Below, one piece after another: positions 45,297 to 56,214 of a stretch of 64,000 nt of DNA. The notes under the pieces were generated by a model that made no database searches, was not told the origin of the DNA, and was given only the letters and a program-made list of their open reading frames with translations. The DNA lies in assembly GCA_029260555.1 (NCBI GenBank), contig JAJDCZ010000031.1:1-64000 (forward strand), written 5' to 3'. The stretch's first letter is position 1. Each line of letters begins with the position of its first letter. Made by a program: the position numbers and the translations under genes. Origin of the DNA: Phycisphaerales bacterium (GTDB lineage Bacteria > Planctomycetota > Phycisphaerae > Phycisphaerales > UBA1924).

Positions 45297-46675
45297 TGGT
45301 TATTCCCTTGTGACTGGGCAGCATCGTGCAGCGGTGCGCCGATCAGACGCTCACTTGCGATGACAGCGAGGTGGTATGTGGACAACGCAGCCGTCAGTTG
45401 ACGGCGTGCATCAAAGAGTGTTCGTTCAGCATCAAGGAGCCCAAGCGCCCCGATCTTTCCTTGACGAAACGCTTCCTCCGCAGCATCAAACGCCAGCTGC
45501 GCGCTTGGTAGAATCTTGTCTCGAATCGTGCGAACACTGATAAATGCTGTGTCGAGAATCTGGAACTCTTCGACAACTGCAGTGCGAATCTGCACTCGTG
45601 CAGCTTCTTCAAGATGCCCCCACCGGATCGCCCGTAGTCGTGCCGCTCGAATCCCCCCCTGGTTCCGATCAAACACCATAAGCGGAATAGAAACCCCCGC
45701 AACAAACGCAGTCTCATCGGTTTCATCGAAGAACCGCACGCCACCCGCCACAGTAAGGTCAGGAATGCGCTGTGCCAGTGCAAGTTTGATCTCTGCTTGT
45801 CTGAGCGCGGCTTCAGCTGCCCACCTTGCAATATCCGGGTTCTGCTCTACCCGTTCAAGCAGTACCTCAAGCAACGGCGGAGGCTCAATATGATCAAAAT
45901 CACCGCCAAGACTCTCAAACTGTGGATCCGTGCTCCCCCAGTTCGATGCAACACGAACTCTCGCTGCAGTGACCGCTCGATTAGCCTGCTCCAGGCTGAG
46001 ATCCGCTTGAGCAAGCTCAACATTCGCCTTGGTGCGCTCAACCGGAGAAACCTTCCCCGCCTCAACCCGCTCACCCACAACATCGTAAATTCGCTGGGCA
46101 AGCTCAAGGGTCTCTATAGCGATCCGAGACTGTCGCTCTGCCGCCAGAAGCCCGACATAATCACCCGCCGTCTTGCTCAACACATCAATCCGCCGGATCT
46201 CATACTCCCAGCCAGCCAGACGAGTCTCATACTCAGCAACTCGACGGCGTTTAACCCGCTTCCCACCCAGTTCAACGAGCTGACTCAACGCAAGAGTTGT
46301 TTCAACAACATCAAAACCACCAAACTCAGCGGTACCGCCAAAGTTTTCAAACTCAACATCTAGCTCTGGGTTCGGCAAGAGTCCCGCCTGCAACGCCTCG
46401 GCTTCGCGTGCCCTGACCTCATAGCCCACAGCAGCCAGATCCGGGCTCCGCAGCAAAGCTGCTGCAAGTGCACCCCGAAGAGTCAGAACCCCCGCCGGCT
46501 CCGAATAAGAATCAGCCGTCGCAGCTTCATCAAGAGTTCGTGATGGCCGGACTGTGTCCAGCCCCCGCCCCAGCGGGCTCGGTTCAGGCCAGACCGGCCC
46601 GTCCAACGGCCCAGCGGTACAACCACTCATCGCTAATACCAGCGCAATAAAAACGCTTGTGGATCGTCTTTGCAT
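45293..46675 (-). CDS. TolC-family outer-membrane efflux channel (CzcC type), lipoprotein
   Basis: The 460-residue protein has a lipoprotein signal (LAMSGC, Cys19) and the two OEP repeats: LRGALAAALLRSPDLAAVGY (about 65-84) with LSQLVELGGKRVKRR (about 130-144), and a second half with AALRQAEIKLALAQRIPDL (about 285-303). It forms the outer-membrane exit duct of the RND complex. It is the first gene of the operon czcC-czcB-czcA-PII. The 112 bases before it hold the operon promoter, but no operator could be assigned. Confidence 0.93.
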   Translation of the reverse strand: MQRRSTSVFIALVLAMSGCTAGPLDGPVWPEPSPLGRGLDTVRPSRTLDEAATADSYSEPAGVLTLRGALAAALLRSPDLAAVGYEVRAREAEALQAGLLPNPELDVEFENFGGTAEFGGFDVVETTLALSQLVELGGKRVKRRRVAEYETRLAGWEYEIRRIDVLSKTAGDYVGLLAAERQSRIAIETLELAQRIYDVVGERVEAGKVSPVERTKANVELAQADLSLEQANRAVTAARVRVASNWGSTDPQFESLGGDFDHIEPPPLLEVLLERVEQNPDIARWAAEAALRQAEIKLALAQRIPDLTVAGGVRFFDETDETAFVAGVSIPLMVFDRNQGGIRAARLRAIRWGHLEEAARVQIRTAVVEEFQILDTAFISVRTIRDKILPSAQLAFDAAEEAFRQGKIGALGLLDAERTLFDARRQLTAALSTYHLAVIASERLIGAPLHDAAQSQGNNQ

Positions 46676-46787
46676 GGAAAATCCTCATCAACACATCATT
46701 TACAAAATCACACCCGTACAGATAAACGAGCACAACAGCAACCGTCACTTGGCGGTCGTTTACAAGGTCTTGTGTATGTGATGAGGT

Positions 46788-47210
46788 CTAGAGAAGGAGC
46801 CGGACAGTTACAAGCTGTCCAAGCAAACCCTCTATTGCCAACTCGCGAGAATCCGCAAACAAGGCTTTCTGTGTGGGATACCACACAGCTTGATTGTCAA
46901 GCACAAATGCAACCGGCGTGCTACAGGGATCACCAATCTGAATCTGATCACTCCTGAGCAAAGGAGTGCATTTCACGCCAAGCCGAATATCCTTGCATGG
47001 ATGAGCAGAACATTCACAGCCACCAGCATCATGGTTGTGCTCTCTCTCAGCCGTCGTTGCACAATGCCCGTGATCATTGACAAGCTCAATCCTCGAACTC
47101 CCCGCCCACTCCTGGCACAACACAATGCTGCTGGTTGCTGCAAGCACAGGCAGCAAAAAGGCTGCAAGAGCGGCAAAATAGAGAACAGGATGGATTCGTC
47201 TGATGCTCAT
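46788..47210 (-). CDS. Cys/His-rich periplasmic protein near the metal efflux operon
   Basis: The predicted 140-residue protein starts MSIRRIHPVLYFAALAAFLL, a signal peptide. The mature part has a cluster of metal-ligand residues: HGHC, EHNHDAGGCECSAHPC, then KC and PC (about residues 60-105). It precedes the efflux operon by 112 bases on the same strand and may be its first gene. An ATG at 47246 is an alternative start. No family is recognised. The clustered Cys and His suggest periplasmic metal binding or sensing (inference). Confidence 0.65.
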   Translation of the reverse strand: MSIRRIHPVLYFAALAAFLLPVLAATSSIVLCQEWAGSSRIELVNDHGHCATTAEREHNHDAGGCECSAHPCKDIRLGVKCTPLLRSDQIQIGDPCSTPVAFVLDNQAVWYPTQKALFADSRELAIEGLLGQLVTVRLLL

Positions 47211-47444
47211 AATCACTTTTGAAGTCGAACACTGTATACGCTTCATCGGAGATGAGCAAGTCCCTCGTCAAGAGCCAGGGTCATCAGCCCAACCACACCA
47301 AATACCGATAATGTGAACACCCCTTCCCACCCACATCCGCAAGCTATACACATCCAAGAGCAAATACATATATGCTTGGCAGCGAGATCAAGCCCCCCCA
47401 ATGGACCAGACCATGCTGGCAAAAACGAAAACAGGGAGATGGTT

Positions 47445-47960
47445 ATGCCACGAAAAATCATGTCGTTCGTCACTGCCAGTATCGTCCTCGCAAGCGTAGC
47501 CATGACAATGGCCTTCGCGCAAGTCAAACAACTCGCCGGCGCACAAGGTGACCAGCCAGCACAATCCGGCCTGGCCCTTGCTCGATCATATCTGGCGGGA
47601 ATGGAATCTGGTGATCTTAAAGCCCTCACCGCGTTGTTCATCACGAATGACCAGAGTTCCATCCTTGAGAACGCTTCAGATGAAGGCAGCTGGGAGCATT
47701 ATCGTGATCATCACCTCAAGCCGGAGATGGCCGTCGCTAAAAACTTCAAGTTCGAGGTCGCCAAAGAGTCCGAGGAGCGTTTCGGCGATGTGATACTCGT
47801 TCAACAAACGGGCAACTTCTCTGTAGAGGTCAAGGGTGAAAGCCACAAATTCCGCGTTGCCGTCAGCTATGTCATCATCCAGGCAGATGATCAGCTGCGC
47901 ATCGCCCACCTGCACTGGTCATCCAGACCAACTCCGCAAGCATCAGCCCAACCGAAATAA
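47445..47960 (+). CDS. Secreted NTF2/SnoaL-like protein
   Basis: The 171-residue protein has a signal peptide (MPRKIMSFVTASIVLASVAM, cleaved near AFA). Its NTF2-like domain has ARSYLAGMESGDLKALTALF (about 43-62) and SWEHYRDHHLKPEM (about 79-92); the conserved Trp/His pattern is seen in relatives found near metal resistance genes. GGGAG lies 6 bases before the ATG at 47445. It is divergent from the Cys/His protein and the efflux operon. Function is unknown; metal binding through its His pair is possible. Confidence 0.8.
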   Translation: MPRKIMSFVTASIVLASVAMTMAFAQVKQLAGAQGDQPAQSGLALARSYLAGMESGDLKALTALFITNDQSSILENASDEGSWEHYRDHHLKPEMAVAKNFKFEVAKESEERFGDVILVQQTGNFSVEVKGESHKFRVAVSYVIIQADDQLRIAHLHWSSRPTPQASAQPK

Positions 47961-48035
47961 TTGCTCATCCTGTTGCAAAACAACCCAGGCATGGCATCTC
48001 AACTCCCCGCGAGCAGAACATCTTTCCACTATGCC

Positions 48036-49910
48036 TTATGGACAACCAGCAGCAAAGAGCGCCACAAATGTAAAGAAATCCAGCACATCAAGCGACCCGC
48101 TGCCATCAAGATCAGCAGCCGGATCAGCGTTTGAAAAAGCAATGATGAACGCGAAGAAATCCAGCACATCAACCATGCCATCATCATTCATATCCGCCAG
48201 ACAAGGCATCGGCGGCGGTGCACACTCCGGACCAGTGACCGTGAGCATGTAGCTATGCATCTCAACCTCAGCGCGTCCTGTAACGCGAATGTAGTATGTT
48301 TCACCTACACCTGCATTAAATGTCACCTTCGGCCAGATCCCTGAAACACTGTCCCAGTCACAAGTAATCTCATTGGCAATCGTACCCGGACAGCCACTGT
48401 GGACAGAAATATAAAATGTAAATGCCGACCCTGAACCGTCAATGGTCACCATCCCATCTACAGATGGTGAATATGTATACCAGACATCATGGTTAAATGT
48501 TGGAAAGTTGTTGCAGCTTGATGTCCCGTCATTGGTTGCCCCGATCGTATTGCCTTCAGTTACTCCAACACACAGTTCCAGCGCATCAGCACAGTTGTCT
48601 GGCAAAATAAACGGATCACACACATCACCAATCCCATCGTTATCGCTGTCGAGTTGGTCGGGATTGAATGTACAGACACAGTTATCATTGATATCAAGCA
48701 CACCATCGCTGTCACAATCAAGATCGAGCGATATATCAAGTGCATAGAGATACCCATAGTCGGCATTGCCGGGGAAAGAAGTTGCCAGGTATACGGTTCG
48801 GCTATCACTCGAAAATGTGCCGATGCTGCCAGCAAACTGAGTTAGCCCATTCTCTGGAGGAAGTTCGACCGACCAGAGACGCTCGCCAGAAGGCGCCGTG
48901 CTATACCCACGCACCCAGTTGGGAGTTCCAAATCCATCAGACCCACCCGCGACAATCTGAGTATTATCAGGTGTAACCGCATAGCCCCCGAGCATCTCGC
49001 CAGTCGATGGACCAACCCATTGGGTACTCCCGTCACTATTGGCGACCCACCAGTCTGTACCAAGCCAGTCTCCAACATATATCGAGCCATCATCAGTGAT
49101 ATAAGGAACCAAAAGCAGGCTCCCATTGCCAGGGTGTTCTGATATCCATTGCAAATCGCCGTCTTTATTCAGGCTCTGGATACCGGTCTGAGCCCAGTTG
49201 AAAATCAAGTTGCCATTGGGGTGGAGTTGAGGCGGCCCACCGATCGCCAGCAACATGTCGCCAGAATACCACATCAGATTTCCGTCATAGCTATAAGTAC
49301 GAATAGTCGGCGGACGAGAGAGCCGACGATAAACCGTGATGTACATCCGATCAGTATCAAACAGGATGTCGGTATAACTCGGTCCACGAAGCCCGATCAT
49401 GGGGTAATCCAATCCGGTAGACCAGCGTAAATTGCCATCGGGTTCGAGCGAAAAGACTCCCAATGCCAGTGGATCACCATCCGTATCCTGCGCTGCATAA
49501 ATGTTGCCATCAGGACCAATATTGGGACCTGCTGCCAGGTCAAGACCTGGACGCGGATTACTAAATCGCCACTTGACAGTGCCATCCGGATTGATCGCTG
49601 TCACGAGTCCGCCCCCAGTATAAATCGTGCCGTCAGGTCCAAATGTTACCGGGCGCCCACCACCCGCCCCCTCAACAGTCCAGAGCAATGTGCCGCTTGG
49701 TGTGTATGCATAAAGACGGTTGATATTTGATGTATAGAGCGTTCCGTCAGGACCAACATCAACCCGTCGCCCCAGCGAATATCCATCAAGCCGTACACGC
49801 CAGAGCACTCGGTGATTGTCCGCTCGTGCAGGCATTGCCCCCAGCATCCCCAAGCCGAGCAGGATTGTTGCAACCACAATGAATATCAATGTCATCTTGT
49901 ACCGGAGCAT
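48036..49910 (-). CDS. Secreted PQQ-like propeller protein with GC-type dockerin anchor
   Basis: The 624-residue protein has a signal peptide (about residues 1-30). A propeller of PQQ-like or SMP-30-like repeats covers about 35-390 (YTSNINRLYAYTPSGTLLW, YTGGGLVTAINPDGTVKW). Next come a calcium-binding thrombospondin type 3 stretch (DSDGVLDINDNC, DSDNDGIGDVCDPF, about 400-435), a PPC-like beta domain (about 440-560), and a C-terminal GC-type dockerin with two VDVLDFF/LDVLDFF units bounded by Cys. It is probably surface-attached. It is the second such anchor in this window. Confidence 0.87.
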   Translation of the reverse strand: MLRYKMTLIFIVVATILLGLGMLGAMPARADNHRVLWRVRLDGYSLGRRVDVGPDGTLYTSNINRLYAYTPSGTLLWTVEGAGGGRPVTFGPDGTIYTGGGLVTAINPDGTVKWRFSNPRPGLDLAAGPNIGPDGNIYAAQDTDGDPLALGVFSLEPDGNLRWSTGLDYPMIGLRGPSYTDILFDTDRMYITVYRRLSRPPTIRTYSYDGNLMWYSGDMLLAIGGPPQLHPNGNLIFNWAQTGIQSLNKDGDLQWISEHPGNGSLLLVPYITDDGSIYVGDWLGTDWWVANSDGSTQWVGPSTGEMLGGYAVTPDNTQIVAGGSDGFGTPNWVRGYSTAPSGERLWSVELPPENGLTQFAGSIGTFSSDSRTVYLATSFPGNADYGYLYALDISLDLDCDSDGVLDINDNCVCTFNPDQLDSDNDGIGDVCDPFILPDNCADALELCVGVTEGNTIGATNDGTSSCNNFPTFNHDVWYTYSPSVDGMVTIDGSGSAFTFYISVHSGCPGTIANEITCDWDSVSGIWPKVTFNAGVGETYYIRVTGRAEVEMHSYMLTVTGPECAPPPMPCLADMNDDGMVDVLDFFAFIIAFSNADPAADLDGSGSLDVLDFFTFVALFAAGCP

Positions 49911-50388
49911 GGCATCTCCTTTTTCGCAACAAGCAAGACAGTCAAACTTCCTGATTATTGCTCAGTTGAATCTCAGACCATTACAAGTAGAGAGACTCAG
50001 ATAGCGGTCAGGATACACATCAATCACTCACAATTTGGATCTACAAAACCCACATGGAGAATGCTGCATCACTTTCAAAAAAGTCAAACTTGTCTGCAAT
50101 ATCAGCGTTAGGCTCTGTTTGACGGATCAGTAATTGGCTAGCAAACAGGCAACTAAACCGCATTCCAACCTCTAAGGGCAGGTCGAAGCGAGATAATTCG
50201 ATCCGTCAAACAGAGCCTAGTCAAACCCGAAACGAGTTTGCTTCCACTGACAAAGTACCATTGACAGGCTCAAATCCTGTGCATCAACACCATCAGCATT
50301 GTCAAAATCCTCACCCCTGCACCCCTCCCCGATACTCTCACTACCCCACCTGCATCAAACCAACCCCCGCTCAAACCTCAGGCTCGGG
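49911..50388. other. Intergenic region carrying a MITE-like element
   Basis: This 478-base stretch lies between two minus-strand genes and has no supported gene. Its one clear feature is the terminal-inverted-repeat element at 50109-50219. The 3' part (50290-50388) is C-rich. Confidence 0.6.
50109..50219. mobile_element. MITE-like element with 18-bp terminal inverted repeats and TA flanks
   Basis: GGCTCTGTTTGACGGATC at 50111-50128 is repeated exactly in inverse orientation at 50200-50217. TA dinucleotides flank both ends (50109-50110 and 50218-50219), as left by IS630/mariner or some IS5-group transposases. The 71-base interior has no coding capacity. It is most simply a short non-autonomous transposon remnant; a strong hairpin with another role is the alternative. 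Confidence 0.7.
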
Positions 50389-50694
50389 CTAATCCTCTGA
50401 ACTCGCAGGCTGACTCACAGCCTCATCCTTTTTCACCGATTCCCCAATCGGCGGTGCAGGCTTCTCCGCACGGATCTGTGCAGGCTTGGAAGATTCCTCT
50501 TCAATGTCGTCCTCAATCCCCTTCAGGCCACGCTTGAACTCGACGATGCCCTTGCCCATCGATCGCCCCACCTCTGGCAGCCTCTTGCCAAACAGTAACA
50601 GCCCGATGCCAAGAATCGCCAGCATCTCCCAAGGCCCAAGGTTCTGTAAAAAACCAAGCGTGATCAGTTGATCCGCTATTCCCGTGATGTGCAT
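50389..50694 (-). CDS. tatA: Sec-independent translocase protein TatA
   Basis: The 101-residue protein has the TatA layout: a short N-terminal membrane helix (GPWEMLAILGIGLLLFGKRL, about residues 20-39), the conserved FGKRLPEVGRSMGKGI hinge, then an amphipathic helix (EFKRGLKGI) and a charged tail. It multimerises to form the pore for folded Tat substrates, of which two candidates (3307-5031, 17960-19177) are in this window. The ATG at 50694 has GGAG 5 bases upstream. tatC is not adjacent. Confidence 0.93.
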   Translation of the reverse strand: MHITGIADQLITLGFLQNLGPWEMLAILGIGLLLFGKRLPEVGRSMGKGIVEFKRGLKGIEDDIEEESSKPAQIRAEKPAPPIGESVKKDEAVSQPASSED

Positions 50695-50826
50695 ATCCGC
50701 TCCGATCCTTGGGTTCTGCTGGGGCTCGTGCCCGTGTGCGTATTCAAGCAAACCTGACCCCCAGAGTCAACGCCTGAGTTTTCTTGGCATTGCCCGCCAC
50801 AAGTTTTCAACCAGGCCTCTCAGCCA

Positions 50827-54070
<3,244 letters not shown>

Positions 54071-54095
54071 TTCATTTATTTATCGAGGTATCGGC

Positions 54096-54614
54096 GTGAG
54101 AAATATTGAACTAAAAGCTGAACTTCGTGATCTTGCCTTGGCCCGGTCGATCTGTTCTGCCATTGGTGCAACGCACATCATCGATCTGGAGCAGACAGAC
54201 ATCTACTTTCGTCTGCCCAGTGGCCGCCTCAAACGGCGCGAGTCGCCCGGTGAACCCACCGAATACATTTTTTATGATCGGCAGGATCGGGCAGCACCTC
54301 GAATGAGCAACTTTACCATCTACTCTGAAGCTGCTGCCCAGGAACGGTTCGGCGCCACCCCATTGCCCGAGCTGGTCACAGTCAAAAAAAAGCGTCAGGT
54401 CTACATGATCGGCAATGTGCGCATCCATCTGGATCAGGTACAGGGGCTTGGGAAGTTCATCGAGTTTGAAGCCCTGGTCTCACAAAGTCAGAGTGTGCAG
54501 AAATGCCATGCTGCGATTCAGAAACTGCGCGAACAACTCTCACCCGTGCTTGGCGAACAGATCGCCACCAGCTACAGCGATCTGGTACTCAATCTACAGG
54601 CGCATACGGATTGA
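54096..54614 (+). CDS. CYTH-domain protein (class IV adenylate cyclase-like)
   Basis: The 172-residue protein opens RNIELKAEL, the variant of the CYTH signature common in class IV cyclase-like proteins. The barrel residues follow: DIYFRLPSGRLKRRE (about 31-45), VTVKKKRQVY (about 92-101), VRIHLDQVQGLGKFIEFEA (about 107-125), and the terminal SYSDLV. CYTH enzymes act on triphosphates or nucleotides; the substrate is not known. The start is a GTG at 54096 with GAGG 7 bases upstream, 25 bases after ligA, so the two may be co-transcribed. Confidence 0.85.
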   Translation: MRNIELKAELRDLALARSICSAIGATHIIDLEQTDIYFRLPSGRLKRRESPGEPTEYIFYDRQDRAAPRMSNFTIYSEAAAQERFGATPLPELVTVKKKRQVYMIGNVRIHLDQVQGLGKFIEFEALVSQSQSVQKCHAAIQKLREQLSPVLGEQIATSYSDLVLNLQAHTD

Positions 54615-54648
54615 GAGAATCCTGATACGAAGATGAGCAAACCGAGTA

Positions 54649-54966
54649 TTACACAGGTTCTGAGGAGCTTTTGGGTGCCTCTGGTTGCCTGGGTTCCCAG
54701 TGCTTTCTGGAAGATGCCTTCACCTTGTTGTTCAATGCACGAAACCTGATTGAACATGCACTGCAAGTCCACCAGACCGGCAAGATATCCATAGCGACAA
54801 CAACATTGAAAATCATGTTGATGAAAACCCGTAAGTAATTGAGCTTTTGATCCAGGATCTCAACATCGCTGTCTTTTTCGCAACACGGACACGCTGGTAT
54901 CGGGTCGCTAAAGTTTTTTTCTTTGCCATGAATCAGCCTCCGCTTTGCAGAGTTTATCACACACAA
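54649..54966 (-). CDS. Small zinc-ribbon-like hypothetical protein
   Basis: The reading frame of up to 105 residues has two cysteine pairs (PACPCCEKD at about 24-32 and WTCSACSIRF at about 66-75) around a hydrophobic stretch (YLRVFINMIFNVVVAMDILP). The spacing fits a zinc ribbon or rubredoxin-like knuckle with a membrane-associated centre. No ATG start is in frame near the 5' end; TTG at 54966 or GTG at 54960 must be used, and no ribosome site is seen. It converges with the CYTH gene. I consider it likely but not certain to be real. Confidence 0.5.
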   Translation of the reverse strand: MCVINSAKRRLIHGKEKNFSDPIPACPCCEKDSDVEILDQKLNYLRVFINMIFNVVVAMDILPVWWTCSACSIRFRALNNKVKASSRKHWEPRQPEAPKSSSEPV

Positions 54967-55121
54967 GATCAGACACGAAGACTACTGGTGGAATCGAATG
55001 CAAAACATACCCATAAGACGACCAAATGAGCATATTGAGCCCAATTATGGCCATAACAAGCCCCCTCCGTGACAATCAAGGATCGTCAGGAGTCGGGATT
55101 GATCCCTTCATGCGGGGGGAA

Positions 55122-55194
55122 TGGGCAGGGGCGGACTTGAACCGCCGACACCTGCATTTTCAGTGCAGTGCTCTACCAACTGAGCTACCTGCCC
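55122..55194 (-). tRNA. tRNA-Phe (anticodon GAA)
   Basis: On the minus strand the acceptor stem is GGGCAGG (55194 downward) pairing with CCTGCCC, with discriminator A. The D arm is GCTCAGTTGGTAGAGC. The anticodon stem CTGCA/TGCAG encloses the loop CTGAAAA, giving anticodon GAA. The T arm is GGCGGTTCAAGTCCGCC. CCA is not encoded. Confidence 0.95.
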
Positions 55195-55314
55195 GCAAGA
55201 TGTGTCGCCCTTGAACGAACAGGCGAGGGACCAACGATATCATGCTCAACTGATGCGTCAAGTTGACAGCTCACAATCTGCATTTGCCCGGTGTCAATTC
55301 AGTCTGGAGCCCGA

Positions 55315-56214
55315 ATGGAACAAGAAGCAGACAATCGTGAAATATCAGACCGTCAAGGTGCCCCAAACACCCCACTGCTCCGGGTTTGCAGCCTCAGCGT
55401 GCGGTTTGCAACCGGACATAACGCACTGGGACAGCCCAATCGCTGGCTGAATGCTGTCGACAGGGTCGATTTTGAGCTGAGCGGGGGCAAGGGTGGTATT
55501 GAGGGGGATGACGGGGGAAAAGGCGAGACGCTGGGTCTTGTGGGTGAGTCGGGCTGTGGCAAGACAACGCTGGGTCGATCGATTTTAAGGCTGATCGAGC
55601 CATCAAGTGGTCAAATCTGGTTTGAAGGACGCAAAGTGCTGAGCATGGGCAGCGCAGAACTTCGCGATCTTCGCAGAAAGATGCAGTTGATATTCCAGGA
55701 CCCGGGCGGCTCGCTCAATCCCAGATTGCGAGTATGGAAAACCGTATCAGAGCCTTTGCTGGTCCACGGGCTTGTCAAGAGCAAACGCGAGTTGCGCATC
55801 AAGGCTGAGGAGCTATTAGAACGATGTGGCATGCCCGGTGCCAGCGCGGATCGATATCCCCATGAGTTTTCGGGTGGCCAAAGGCAACGGATCGCGATCG
55901 CCAGAGCACTGGCGCTTGAACCAGGACTTGTGGTGTGTGATGAGCCGACCTCAGCGCTGGATGTATCGGTGCAGGCTCAGATAATGAATCTGCTTAAAGA
56001 ACTTCAAGGCCGACTCGGGCTCTCGTATTTGTTTATTTCGCACGACATGGCTGCGATTTCGCATATGTGTGATCGGATTGCTGTGATGCGAGCGGGGAAG
56101 ATTGTAGAAATCGGTGATCGCGATCAGATTTTGTTCGCGCCGGAGCATGATTACACCAAAAAGCTGTTGGCAGCTGTGCCGCGGCCTGAGGTTTGTGAGC
56201 CCGCGCGTGAGTAA
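55315..56214 (+). CDS. Oligopeptide/dipeptide-type ABC transporter ATP-binding protein, orphan
   Basis: The 299-residue ATPase has Walker [10 protein letters not shown] (about residues 80-88), Q-loop [11 protein letters not shown] (about 126-136), signature [10 protein letters not shown] (about 185-194), Walker [12 protein letters not shown] (about 206-216) and the H-loop SHDM (about 240-243), in the OppF/DppF pattern. Upstream of Walker A is a Gly-rich insertion ([14 protein letters not shown]) encoded by G-runs. No permease or binding-protein genes are adjacent, and the next gene is a helicase that overlaps its end. GGAG lies 5 bases before the ATG at 55315. Confidence 0.9.
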   Translation: MEQEADNREISDRQGAPNTPLLRVCSLSVRFATGHNALGQPNRWLNAVDRVDFELSGGKGGIEGDDGGKGETLGLVGESGCGKTTLGRSILRLIEPSSGQIWFEGRKVLSMGSAELRDLRRKMQLIFQDPGGSLNPRLRVWKTVSEPLLVHGLVKSKRELRIKAEELLERCGMPGASADRYPHEFSGGQRQRIAIARALALEPGLVVCDEPTSALDVSVQAQIMNLLKELQGRLGLSYLFISHDMAAISHMCDRIAVMRAGKIVEIGDRDQILFAPEHDYTKKLLAAVPRPEVCEPARE

